A stretch of 64,000 nt of DNA, taken from NCBI RefSeq assembly GCF_006716695.1, contig NZ_VFPN01000001.1:372001-436000 (forward strand), read 5' to 3'. The notes beneath the pieces are model-generated. The model did no database searches. It had not been told where the DNA came from and saw only the letters and a program-made list of their open reading frames with translations. The DNA comes from Klugiella xanthotipulae. GTDB taxonomy: Bacteria; Actinomycetota; Actinomycetes; Actinomycetales; Microbacteriaceae. Made by a program: the position numbers and the translations under genes. Positions within the stretch are counted from its first letter, which is position 1, and each line of letters begins with the position of its first letter. Below, piece by piece: positions 44,788 through 53,728 of this stretch.

Positions 44788-45833
44788 ATGAACCTCCCTC
44801 GTCTCGTGGCATCGTGGACCTCGCCCACCAGTTCCTCCACGATATCTTCGAGGAAGAGCACACCCGTGGTCTCCCCCCGTGTATCAAAGGAGCGGGCCAG
44901 GTGGGCACCCGTGCGCTGGAGGCGGGCCAGAGCGTCCTCCAGGTCGGTATCCTCAAACAGCGACACCACCCGGCGCACCCGCTTGGTGGGGATCGGGTCG
45001 TGCAACTCGTCTTCATCGAGATCAATCACATCTTTCAGGTGCACGTAGCCCACGGGCTCGCCCGCGTTATCCACCAGCACGTAGCGCGAGAAACCGTGCT
45101 TGGTCACGGCCGCCTCCACATCGGCGGGGGATGCCGTGGCCTCGGGCAGCGTCACGAGAGTGTCCATGGGGATGGCCGTGTCACGAACCGTCTTCTCGGT
45201 GAACTCAAACGCCGCGGTCAGCGCACCCGTCGAATCTTTGAGCACCCCCTCCCGGGTGGACTGGTTCACGATGGTCGCCACCTCGTCGAGGGTAAACGTG
45301 CTCGCGGCCTCATCCTTCGGCTCGATCCGAAACAGGCGAAGGATACCGTTGGCCGTCGCGTTCAAGAACACGATCACCGGCCTCAACATGTTGGCACAGA
45401 ACACCAGCGGCGGGGCCAGCAGAAGCACGGCCCTATCCGGCAGGGAAAATGACATATTCTTGGGGATCATCTCGCCAAAGACCACGTGCAGGTAGGACAC
45501 CGAGAGCAGCGTAATCACAAAGGCAATCGCGCTCACGACCTCGACTGACCAGCCCGTCAGGCCGAGCGGTACCGACAGCAGGTGGTGGATGGCCGGCTCC
45601 GAGACATTCAGGATCAGCAACGAACAGACCGTAATGCCCAGCTGGCTGGTGGCCAGCATCAGGGTGGCGTGTTCCATCGCGTAAAGGGCCGTCTTGGCAC
45701 TGCGCTTACCCCCCTCGGCGAGTGGCTCGATCTGCGAGCGCCGAGCCGAAATCACGGCGAACTCAGCCCCCACAAAGAAGGCGTTGGCGAGCAGTAACAC
45801 GCACAGCCAGGCTATTCCGGCCCAATCACTCAT
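44784..45833 (-). CDS. CNNM/CorC-like hemolysin-family membrane protein 2
   Basis: 349 residues: N-terminal CNNM (DUF21) membrane domain with NAFFVGAEFAVISARRSQIE, QLGITVCSLL and GEMIPKNMSF; then two CBS domains (about 205-320). The CorC_HlyC transporter-associated domain is missing, unlike its partner, so the protein ends after LEDIVEELVGEVHD. Members are implicated in Mg2+/Co2+ extrusion. ATG 45833 overlaps the upstream stop by eight bases; the frame from 45971 runs inside the upstream gene. Middle gene of the operon. Confidence 0.88.
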   Translation of the reverse strand: MSDWAGIAWLCVLLLANAFFVGAEFAVISARRSQIEPLAEGGKRSAKTALYAMEHATLMLATSQLGITVCSLLILNVSEPAIHHLLSVPLGLTGWSVEVVSAIAFVITLLSVSYLHVVFGEMIPKNMSFSLPDRAVLLLAPPLVFCANMLRPVIVFLNATANGILRLFRIEPKDEAASTFTLDEVATIVNQSTREGVLKDSTGALTAAFEFTEKTVRDTAIPMDTLVTLPEATASPADVEAAVTKHGFSRYVLVDNAGEPVGYVHLKDVIDLDEDELHDPIPTKRVRRVVSLFEDTDLEDALARLQRTGAHLARSFDTRGETTGVLFLEDIVEELVGEVHDATRRGRFI

Positions 45834-47160
45834 CGTCGCCCTCCTTCTCGGCCACAACCACCGGGGTGAACCGGAGCCGGTCAATGCGCCGACCGTCCAG
45901 CCGCTCCACGCGCAGTTCGCCACCGGGCAGCCCCACGACGTCGCCGATGACGGGCAGGTGGCCAAGTTCACTCATCACGTATCCCGCGACGGTCTCGTAG
46001 GGGCCGTCCTCGGGCACCGTGACACCGGTGCGGTCAAGCAATTCGTCGGGCCGCAGGGCCCCCGGGAAGGTAAAGGAGTTGAGCCCCTGCACCACATCGG
46101 CCCGCGCGCGATCATGTTCGTCGGCAACCTCGCCAATCAGCTCCTCCACGAGGTCTTCGAGGGTGGCTACCCCGGCGGTTCCGCCGTACTCGTCCACGAC
46201 GACGGCCATCTGGAAGCCGCGTCCGCGCAGTTCTTCGAGAAGCACGTCGAGCTTCATCGTCTCGGGAACACGCAGCGCCTCCTCCTGGAGGGCACCGACC
46301 GGTACCTCGCCTCGCTTTTCGCGGGGCAGCGAGATGGCCTGCTTCACGTGCACAATGCCCACAACATCATCCTGGTCGGCATCGATCACGGGAAAGCGGG
46401 AGAACCCGGTTGCCCTCGCCGCATCCAGGATGGCCTCGGCAGGGTCCTCCCGGTGCACCACAACCAGCCGCATCCGGGGCGTCATCACATCGGATGCCGT
46501 GTGCTCGCTAAATCGCAGGGTGCGGCTGAGCAGGGTGGCCGTGTCAACCTCCAGCATCCCCGCGAGGGCGGAGCGCCGCACGAGGGAGGACAGTTCCTCG
46601 GCAGAACGCGCACCGGAAAGCTCTTCTTTGGGCTCGATTCCCACGAGTCGCAGTACCCCGTTGGCACTGTTGTTCAGCAGGGAGACGGCCGGTCGAAACA
46701 CGGTCGTGAAGAGCACCTGGAATGGCACCACCACCCGGGCCGTACCGATGGGTTTAGCGAGGGCCAGGTTCTTGGGCACCAGCTCGCCGATGATCATCGA
46801 GAGCAGAGTGGCCAGCACGATCGCGATCGTGGCAGAGACCGGCCGGAGTGCGGCATCCGGGAGGCCGATGGCCGACAGCGGTCCGGCCAGAATGCGACTC
46901 AGCGCAGGCTCCACCGTGTACCCGGTGAGCAGGGTGGTCAGCGTGATCCCCAGCTGGGCACTCGACAGGTGGGTTGAGGTGATTTTGAGGGCCGAGATCG
47001 TGGTGCCGAGACCCTTTTCGCCGCGATCCTGGCGGGCTTCCAGCTCGGCACGGTCCAGGTTAACGAGGGCAAACTCGGAGGCCACAAAAAAGCCCGTGCC
47101 CACGGTCAGGAGAACTCCGACCCCAATCAGAAGAATGTCGATCATCACCGGTCGCACCAC
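45826..47160 (-). CDS. CNNM/CorC-like hemolysin-family membrane protein 1
   Basis: 444 residues, full architecture: CNNM membrane domain (TGFFVASEFALVNLDRAELE, QLGITLTTLLTG, GELVPKNLALAKP), two CBS domains (MTPRMRLVVVHRED ... VVVDEYGGTAGVATLEDLVEE) and the C-terminal CorC_HlyC domain ending in RFTPVVV. Probably divalent-cation export or regulation. The start is either GTG 47160 or ATG 47145; neither has a good ribosome site. First gene of the three-gene operon. Confidence 0.88.
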   Translation of the reverse strand: MVRPVMIDILLIGVGVLLTVGTGFFVASEFALVNLDRAELEARQDRGEKGLGTTISALKITSTHLSSAQLGITLTTLLTGYTVEPALSRILAGPLSAIGLPDAALRPVSATIAIVLATLLSMIIGELVPKNLALAKPIGTARVVVPFQVLFTTVFRPAVSLLNNSANGVLRLVGIEPKEELSGARSAEELSSLVRRSALAGMLEVDTATLLSRTLRFSEHTASDVMTPRMRLVVVHREDPAEAILDAARATGFSRFPVIDADQDDVVGIVHVKQAISLPREKRGEVPVGALQEEALRVPETMKLDVLLEELRGRGFQMAVVVDEYGGTAGVATLEDLVEELIGEVADEHDRARADVVQGLNSFTFPGALRPDELLDRTGVTVPEDGPYETVAGYVMSELGHLPVIGDVVGLPGGELRVERLDGRRIDRLRFTPVVVAEKEGDDE

Positions 47161-47319
47161 CCGTCACCGCGCGCGCGTAAGGGGGCAACCGGTCTATGAG
47201 AGGGAGGGTCATCCATAATTCCTCCGATTATAGTCGCCTCTCTCTGGGGCGCTACCGAAAATTAGCGGGGCACCGCTGCCGCGGCACGCCATAACTGCCC
47301 CGCCCGTGGCCCGACCTCA

Positions 47320-48753
47320 CTACCAGCTGGCCGGCAACGGTTTGCCCTCCTCATAACCCGCGGCCGATTGGATACCCACGCGCGCCCGCTCGTGAAACTC
47401 TGCCAGCGTAGCCGCACCCGCATAGGTGAACGAACTGCGCACACCCGCCGTAATCATGTCGAGCAGGTCCTCCACCGAGGGCCGCGTGGGGTCCAGGTAG
47501 ATGGTGCTCGCGCTAATACCCTCGGCAAAGAGTGTCTTGCGGGCCAGTTCAAAAGGATCAAGGCGACCGAAGCGACCCTCGACGGCCTTGGTCGAGGCCA
47601 TCCCCCAACTCTCCTTATAGTGCAGGCCCTCGTCGTCAGTCAGAATACGCCCCGGCGCTTCAATCGTGCCCGCGAACCACGAGCCGATCATCACGCTTGC
47701 AGCCCCTGCCGCGAGCGCGAGCGCCACGTCGCGCGGGTACCGCACACCACCGTCGGCCCACACATGCGCGCCGCGCTGGCGAGCCCGGTCTGCCGTTTCG
47801 AGTACGGCCGAGAACTGCGGACGGCCCACGGCCGTCATCATCCGCGTCGTGCACATTGCCCCGGGGCCAACACCCACCTTGAGGATGTCCGCACCGGCCG
47901 CCACCAGATCGTCAACAGCATCCGCGGTCACCACATTACCGGCCACGAGCGGGATGCCCAGGTCGAGCCCACGCACGCGCTCAATCGCGCGAATCATGGC
48001 GTCCTGGTGCCCGTGCGCCGTGTCGATCACCAGCACATCTACCCCGGCCTCGGCGAGCGCACGGGCCTTCCCCTCAATGTCGCCGTTGATTCCCACCGCG
48101 GCGGCAACGGCCAGGCGACCCTCAGCATCCACGTGGGGCGTGTAGATGGTGCTGCGCAGAGCGGATTTACGCGAAACCGTACCCACGATGCGACCGTGGT
48201 CAAGGACCGGGGCGAAATGCGCATCGGCGGCAACCAGGGCGTCAAACGCGCTGCGGCCGTCACGGATATCCTCGGTCGCGAGCGCCACCCACTGCCCGCG
48301 CAGCAGGTCGCTGAGGGGAGCGCCCGGCTGGGCCCCCACGAGCGCCTCGGCCGGCACGATGCCGCGGTACTCGTCATCCTGGATCACGATACCGTGCTCA
48401 ACGCTCGGTGGTAATAGTTCGCGGGCCTCTGCGACCGAGGCGGTCGGCAGCAGCGTAATGGCGGTGTCGTAGCGGGTGGGCTGGGCTTTTACCCAGCGGA
48501 TGGCGTCGGCCAATTCCTGTAGCGGCATATCCTGCGGGATAACGCCCAATCCGCCCCGGCGGGCGAGCGTCGCGGCCAGTCGCGGACCCGTCACCGAGTT
48601 CATATTGGCTGATACAACGGGCAGGGTTGCCGCCGTACCATCGGTGGGATTCAGCGCCACCGACAGACGGCTCGTCACCCCGGATCGACGCGGTACAAGA
48701 AACACATCCGAGTAGGTCAGATCGTGCTGCGGGCCCTCATCAATAAACTCCAT
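47320..48753 (-). CDS. guaB1: GuaB1 family IMP dehydrogenase-like GMP reductase
   Basis: 477 residues, IMPDH/GMPR barrel with two CBS domains inserted (about 95-200). ANMNSVTG, VGVGPGAMCTTRMMT (catalytic Cys) and the flap region are present. Actinobacterial GuaB1 proteins, distinct from true IMPDH GuaB2, have been shown to act as GMP reductases in purine salvage; that assignment is from family knowledge. The C-terminus SFTYAGAATLAEFHERARVG matches the subfamily. TAGCCT seven bases before the ATG suggests a leaderless transcript. Divergent from kgd. Confidence 0.92.
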   Translation of the reverse strand: MEFIDEGPQHDLTYSDVFLVPRRSGVTSRLSVALNPTDGTAATLPVVSANMNSVTGPRLAATLARRGGLGVIPQDMPLQELADAIRWVKAQPTRYDTAITLLPTASVAEARELLPPSVEHGIVIQDDEYRGIVPAEALVGAQPGAPLSDLLRGQWVALATEDIRDGRSAFDALVAADAHFAPVLDHGRIVGTVSRKSALRSTIYTPHVDAEGRLAVAAAVGINGDIEGKARALAEAGVDVLVIDTAHGHQDAMIRAIERVRGLDLGIPLVAGNVVTADAVDDLVAAGADILKVGVGPGAMCTTRMMTAVGRPQFSAVLETADRARQRGAHVWADGGVRYPRDVALALAAGAASVMIGSWFAGTIEAPGRILTDDEGLHYKESWGMASTKAVEGRFGRLDPFELARKTLFAEGISASTIYLDPTRPSVEDLLDMITAGVRSSFTYAGAATLAEFHERARVGIQSAAGYEEGKPLPASW

Positions 48754-48760
48754 AACGAAA

Positions 48761-48766
48761 AGGCTA
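48761..48766 (-). promoter_or_regulatory. -10 box for leaderless guaB1 transcript
   Basis: On the leftward strand TAGCCT is followed by seven bases and then the guaB1 ATG (48753-48751), with no ribosome site between. A similar TAGGCT at 48807-48812 serves the divergent kgd gene, leaving only 74 bp between the two starts. Confidence 0.45.
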
Positions 48767-48827
48767 CCTCCCCCACATATGGAACGGACGTCCAGATTTT
48801 TCGCACTAGGCTAGTGACACCGTATTT

Positions 48828-51800
48828 ATGCGAAAAGACGCACTTTCGTGCGCAACGATTTGTGAGAACACAAGAGAGTGGGCGATCGGCTTGAGCAGCC
48901 AAACAACCGGGACCGGAACCTCGGAAGGATCATCAAACGATTTTGGGGCAAACGAATGGCTCGTCGAGGAGCTGTACAAACAGTACGTCGTTGACCGTAA
49001 CTCGGTCGATTCGTCCTGGTGGCCTATTCTCGACAAGTATTCCCCCGCTGATCCGCAGGGAGCGCACCGCGCCCCCGAAACCCCCGTAACAATGTCACCC
49101 GCGGCTGGCTCGACAGAGACGTCCACCCCCGCACCCGTCACGGCATCGCAGCCGGTCGCCCGCACCACCAACACCGCACCCCGCCCCCAGCCGATCCCGG
49201 CTGATGCTCCCGTCACCGGCACGATTGAGATCGTTTCCGAGGAGCCCCAAGACACCGTGACCCCGCTGCGGGGCATGTCGAAGGCGCTCGCCACCAATAT
49301 GGATGCCAGCCTCACGATCCCCACCGCCACGAGCGTCCGCACGATCCCGGCCAAGCTGCTGATCGACAACCGCATCGTCATTAACAACCACATGGGCCGC
49401 TCGCGCGGAGGCAAGGTCTCGTTTACCCACCTGATCGGGTGGGCGCTCATCCAGACGCTCAGCAGCTTCCGCAGCCAGAACGTCTACTACGACGAGGTAG
49501 ACGGCAAGCCCTCGGTTATCTCACCGGCGCATGTCAATCTGGGTATCGCCATCGACATCCCCAAGCCCGACGGCAGTCGCGCACTCCTGGTTCCCAGCAT
49601 CAAGCGTGCTGACACACTGTCTTTTGCGGAATATCTCGCCGCCTACGAAGACCTGGTCAAACGAGCCCGCGCCAATAAGCTCGTCGCCGGCGACTTCGCC
49701 GGTACAACTGTCTCCCTCACCAACCCGGGTGGAATCGGCACCGTACACTCGGTCCCCCGCCTGATGAAGGGCCAGGGCTGCATCATCGGAGCCGGGGCGC
49801 TGGAGTATCCGGCCGAGTTCCAGGGCGCGTCGCAGAAGACGCTGAATGCCCTCGCCATCGGCAAAACCATCACGCTCACGAGCACGTACGACCACCGTGT
49901 CATCCAGGGGGCCGGTTCGGGCGAATTCCTCAAGCTCGTGCACGAACGACTGATCGGCAAGTACAACTTCTACGAGGACATCTTCGCGGCGGTACGTATC
50001 CCCTACCAGCCGATCAAGTGGGCCCCCGATATCAACGTGGATATCTCGGATGCCGTTGACAAGACGGCCCGCGTGCAGGAACTCATCAACGCCTTCCGGG
50101 TGCGCGGACATCTCATGGCGGATATCGACCCGCTCGAGTACGTGCAGCGCACACATCCCGATCTGGAGATTGAGTCGCACGGCCTGACGTTCTGGGACCT
50201 TGACCGGCCGTTCGTCACCGGCGGAATCGGCAACAAGCGGGCAATGCCCCTGCGCGATATCCTCGGCGTGCTGCGCGATTCCTACTGCCGCAGGGTGGGC
50301 GTGGAGTACATGCACATTCAGGACCCGGCCCAGCGCGTCTGGTTCCAGAACAAGGTTGAGGTGCCCTACGCCAAACCCACCCACGACGAGCAGTTGCGCA
50401 TCCTCGCCAAGCTCAACGAGGCCGAGGCGTTCGAGACCTTCCTGCAAACCAAGTACGTGGGGCAGAAGCGCTTCAGTCTTGAGGGCGGCGAATCCACGAT
50501 TGCGCTACTCGATGAGATCCTGCAGGGTGCGGCTGAGGACGAGCTAGACGGTGTGGCCATCGGCATGGCCCACCGCGGCCGTCTCAACGTGCTCACCAAT
50601 ATCGCGGGCAAGACCTACGGCCAGATCTTCCGCGAATTTGAGGGCACCCAGGCCAAGAACAAGACCGGCGGGTCGGGGGATGTCAAGTACCACCTCGGCA
50701 CCGAGGGCACGTTCAAGGGCACGAAGGGCCGCGAGATTCCCGTCTACCTGGCCGCGAATCCCTCGCATCTGGAGGCCGTCAATGGTGTCCTCGAGGGTGT
50801 TGTGCGGGCCAAGCAAGACCGCAAGCCGATCGGCACCTTCTCCACCCTGCCCGTGCTCGTGCACGGCGACGCCGCGATGGCCGGTCAGGGTGTTGTGTTC
50901 GAAACAATGCAGCTCTCCCAGCTACGCGGCTACCGCACGGGCGGCACGATCCACGTGATCGTCAATAACCAGGTGGGCTTCACCACGCTTCCCCGCGACT
51001 CGCGCACCTCGGTCTATTCCTCCGACATCGCCAAGTCGATCCAGGCCCCCGTCTTCCACGTCAACGGGGACGACCCCGAGTCGGTGGTGCACGTCGCCCG
51101 CCTCGCGTACGAGTACCGCCAGGAGTTCAAGCGCGATGTCGTCATTGACCTGGTGTGCTATCGCCGTCGCGGTCACAACGAGGGTGACGATCCCTCGATG
51201 ACCCAGCCGCTGATGTACAACCTGATCGAAGCCAAACGCTCCGTACGTCGTCTCTATACCGAGTCCCTCGTGGGCCGCGGTGATATCACCGAGGAAGAGT
51301 ACGAGAACGCGAAGAAAGACTTCCAGGATCGCCTCGAATACGCTTTTGCGGACACGCACGCGGCCCAGACCTCGGCCATCCCGGTGGTTTCCCCCACCGA
51401 TGATGTGTCCTCAGATGTCTCCGAGCACCCCGAGGTCACGGCCGTCGAACGCTCGGTTGTCGAGTTGATCGGCGACACCTTCGCGAACAAACCCGCGGGC
51501 TTCACGGTGCACTCCAAGCTGCAACAGCTCATCAACAAGCGCGTCGATATGAGCCGCAATGGCGGTATCGACTGGGGCTTTGGCGAGTTGCTCGCGCTCG
51601 GCTCCCTCCTGGTTGAGGGCACCCCGGTGCGCTTCGCCGGCCAGGATGCCCGTCGCGGCACGTTCGTGCAGCGTCACGCCGTCTTCCACGACCGCGAAAA
51701 CGGCCAGGAATGGCTCCCCCTGATGAACCTCTCGGAGGATCAGGCCCGCTTCTGGATCTACGACTCACTGCTGAGCGAGTACGCCGCCCTCGCCTACGAG

Positions 51801-52589
51801 TACGGCTACTCGGTCGAGCGCGAGGACGCCCTCGTGCTGTGGGAGGCCCAGTTTGGCGATTTTGCCAACGGTGCCCAGACGGTGATCGACGAGTTCATCT
51901 CCTCCGCCGAGCAGAAATGGGGCCAGAACAGCTCCGTTGTCATGCTCCTGCCGCACGGCTACGAGGGCCAGGGGCCCGATCACTCGTCGGCCCGGATTGA
52001 GCGCTACCTGCAACTGTGCGCGGAGAACAACATGACAGTTGCACGGCCCTCCACCCCGGCATCCTATTTCCACCTGCTGCGTCGCCAGGCCTACGCCCGG
52101 CCGCGGCGACCCCTGGTCGTGTTCACGCCCAAGGCTATGCTGCGCCTGCGCGGGGCCACGAGCTCGGTTGAGGACTTCACGTCCGGTACGTTTGAACCCG
52201 TGATCGACGATGTCCGCATCACGGACAAGACCGCGGTTAAGCGCGTGGTGCTCGTCGCAGGTAAGACGTACTACGACCTGCTGCACGAGCTGGAGAAGAA
52301 TCCCCGCAGCGATGTCGCCCTCGTGCGGGTGGAGCAGTTCTATCCGGCCCCCGTCACTCAGCTCAACACGGTGCTCTCGCAGTATCCGAACGCCGAGTTG
52401 GTCTGGATGCAGGACGAGCCCGAGAACCAGGGTGCCTGGCCGTTCATCTGCCTGGAGGTGAGCCGTTATCTGAACGGGCGCAGCCTGTCGGTGGTAGCCC
52501 GCGCGTCCTCCGCCTCACCCGCAACGGGTTCGGCTAAGCGCCACGGTGCTGAGCAGGCCGAGTTGATCGCCCAGGCGCTCACTCTCTAA
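48828..52589 (+). CDS. kgd: Multifunctional 2-oxoglutarate metabolism enzyme (E1/E2 fusion)
   Basis: About 1250 residues, the actinobacterial SucA/Kgd/OdhA fusion of the TCA cycle. N-terminus FGANEWLVEELYKQYVVD is the E1o tail that docks; a Pro/Thr linker; then an E2-type acyltransferase domain (about 140-360) with TYDHRVIQGAGSGEF, lacking a lipoyl domain; then the thiamine-diphosphate E1o with GMAHRGRLNVL, GDAAMAGQGVV (ThDP motif), RRRGHNEGDDPS and the C-terminal EEPENQGAW-like block (DEPENQGAWPF). It decarboxylates 2-oxoglutarate and acts with DlaT and Lpd. Start uncertain: ATG 48828 (near-leaderless from TAGGCT) or TTG 48891. Confidence 0.93.
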   Translation: MRKDALSCATICENTREWAIGLSSQTTGTGTSEGSSNDFGANEWLVEELYKQYVVDRNSVDSSWWPILDKYSPADPQGAHRAPETPVTMSPAAGSTETSTPAPVTASQPVARTTNTAPRPQPIPADAPVTGTIEIVSEEPQDTVTPLRGMSKALATNMDASLTIPTATSVRTIPAKLLIDNRIVINNHMGRSRGGKVSFTHLIGWALIQTLSSFRSQNVYYDEVDGKPSVISPAHVNLGIAIDIPKPDGSRALLVPSIKRADTLSFAEYLAAYEDLVKRARANKLVAGDFAGTTVSLTNPGGIGTVHSVPRLMKGQGCIIGAGALEYPAEFQGASQKTLNALAIGKTITLTSTYDHRVIQGAGSGEFLKLVHERLIGKYNFYEDIFAAVRIPYQPIKWAPDINVDISDAVDKTARVQELINAFRVRGHLMADIDPLEYVQRTHPDLEIESHGLTFWDLDRPFVTGGIGNKRAMPLRDILGVLRDSYCRRVGVEYMHIQDPAQRVWFQNKVEVPYAKPTHDEQLRILAKLNEAEAFETFLQTKYVGQKRFSLEGGESTIALLDEILQGAAEDELDGVAIGMAHRGRLNVLTNIAGKTYGQIFREFEGTQAKNKTGGSGDVKYHLGTEGTFKGTKGREIPVYLAANPSHLEAVNGVLEGVVRAKQDRKPIGTFSTLPVLVHGDAAMAGQGVVFETMQLSQLRGYRTGGTIHVIVNNQVGFTTLPRDSRTSVYSSDIAKSIQAPVFHVNGDDPESVVHVARLAYEYRQEFKRDVVIDLVCYRRRGHNEGDDPSMTQPLMYNLIEAKRSVRRLYTESLVGRGDITEEEYENAKKDFQDRLEYAFADTHAAQTSAIPVVSPTDDVSSDVSEHPEVTAVERSVVELIGDTFANKPAGFTVHSKLQQLINKRVDMSRNGGIDWGFGELLALGSLLVEGTPVRFAGQDARRGTFVQRHAVFHDRENGQEWLPLMNLSEDQARFWIYDSLLSEYAALAYEYGYSVEREDALVLWEAQFGDFANGAQTVIDEFISSAEQKWGQNSSVVMLLPHGYEGQGPDHSSARIERYLQLCAENNMTVARPSTPASYFHLLRRQAYARPRRPLVVFTPKAMLRLRGATSSVEDFTSGTFEPVIDDVRITDKTAVKRVVLVAGKTYYDLLHELEKNPRSDVALVRVEQFYPAPVTQLNTVLSQYPNAELVWMQDEPENQGAWPFICLEVSRYLNGRSLSVVARASSASPATGSAKRHGAEQAELIAQALTL

Positions 52590-52592
52590 CCT

Positions 52593-52636
52593 TGCGGCGG
52601 GTGTGTGGGCGTCCCGATGCCCACACACCCGCCGCA
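52593..52636. terminator. Bidirectional hairpin between kgd and rsrA
   Basis: An 18-bp perfect stem (TGCGGCGGGTGTGTGGGC and complement) with an eight-base loop fills the 49 bp between the two convergent stops, so it can serve both directions. No U-tract. Confidence 0.8.
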
Positions 52637-52638
52637 GG

Positions 52639-52884
52639 CTAGGCGTGCTCCGCCTGGATCGTGCGGATGCGCGCGAGCACCTGGTCGCGCAAATCCTCGG
52701 GAGCAGCCTCCTGGCAGGCGCGCTGCACGGCCTCGCGCAGCACAAGACCCACCCGATGCTCGCCGGAACACTCGGGGCAGTTCTCGATATGCTCCCGAAT
52801 ATCGCTCGCGTCGTCTTTACACAACTCATTGTGGAGGTACTCCTCCAACGATTCTTTTGCTTTGTCGCAGCCACAATCAGTCAT
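52639..52884 (-). CDS. rsrA: Zinc-binding anti-sigma factor (RsrA/RshA family)
   Basis: 81 residues. CGC near the N-terminus and H-x3-C-x2-C (His32, Cys36, Cys39 in HIENCPEC) form the ZAS zinc motif; oxidation to a disulfide releases the sigma factor in thiol stress. The length fits mycothiol-system anti-sigma factors. ATG overlaps the sigma stop by four bases (ATGA), so the pair is coupled in the canonical order. Symbol given by analogy with Streptomyces. Confidence 0.88.
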   Translation of the reverse strand: MTDCGCDKAKESLEEYLHNELCKDDASDIREHIENCPECSGEHRVGLVLREAVQRACQEAAPEDLRDQVLARIRTIQAEHA

Positions 52885-53564
52885 CGGCTGACTCCCTTTC
52901 CCTGTTTCTGTCCCGGTGCTGCCGCCGTGGGCACAACCGAGTGCCCCTGCTCGGCCGCGTACTCGCTCAGCAGGTCGCGCAGTAGTCGGCGGCCACGGTG
53001 CAGCCGACTCATCACGGTCCCCACGGGCGTCTTCATAATGTCGGCGATCTCCTGATACGAGAAACCCTCCACATCGGCGAGGTAGACGGCCATCCGAAAA
53101 TCCTCCGAGATCGCGTTGAGGGCGTTCTTCACCACGCTCTCGGGCATCCGATCAATGGCCTCGGCCTCGGCCGACCGCGAGCCGGATGCCGTGGTCGATT
53201 GTGCATCGCCCAGCTGCCAATCCTCCAGCTCGTCGATAGCCCCCAGATACGGCTCACGCTGGCGTTTGCGGTACGAGTTAATGTAGCTATTGGTCATGAT
53301 GCGGTACAGCCACGCCTTGAGGTTGGTACCGTCTCGGTACGAACCAAAGGAGGCGTAGGCCTTGGTGAACGTCTCCTGCACCAGGTCTTGGGCGTCCTGC
53401 GGATTTTTTGTCATGCGCACCGCGGCACCATAGAGCTGGTCGAGGAAGGGCAGCGCCTGTTCCTCAAATCGGTCGTGTCGCTCGGACTGCTCAGCCATGT
53501 CGAGCAAGCTTACGCTGCCCGCGGGCCAATCGGTCTCGGTGCGCTCCAGTGTCGCCGGTATCAC
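52881..53564 (-). CDS. sigH: ECF sigma factor, SigR/SigH type
   Basis: About 227 residues. Region 2: [20 protein letters not shown] and [20 protein letters not shown] ... [20 protein letters not shown]; region 4: [36 protein letters not shown]. This is the oxidative/thiol-stress group that drives thioredoxin and mycothiol genes. The GTG at 53564 has AAGGAG seven bases upstream; GTG 53570 is too close to it. The expected autoregulated GGAAT-N18-GTT promoter was not found in the 160 bp upstream. Confidence 0.9.
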   Translation of the reverse strand: MIPATLERTETDWPAGSVSLLDMAEQSERHDRFEEQALPFLDQLYGAAVRMTKNPQDAQDLVQETFTKAYASFGSYRDGTNLKAWLYRIMTNSYINSYRKRQREPYLGAIDELEDWQLGDAQSTTASGSRSAEAEAIDRMPESVVKNALNAISEDFRMAVYLADVEGFSYQEIADIMKTPVGTVMSRLHRGRRLLRDLLSEYAAEQGHSVVPTAAAPGQKQGKGVSR

Positions 53565-53728
53565 ACACACTCCTTAAACATGATGCGGGCTGACGCGCGC
53601 CGTGATGGGGGCTGCGCGACGTCGAGAATCCACGTATACCGCGGAGGGCTTTCGAACGTTTTTGCCGACAAATTGAGTGCACAATGCGTGCCTATAACAC
53701 GCAGAATGCTTGCTAGGGTTAACAACCA

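Noticed and set aside
53565-53728. Autoregulated SigR-type promoter (GGAAT ... GTT) upstream of the sigma gene
   Set aside because: No pair of boxes at suitable spacing found in the leftward strand of this gap.
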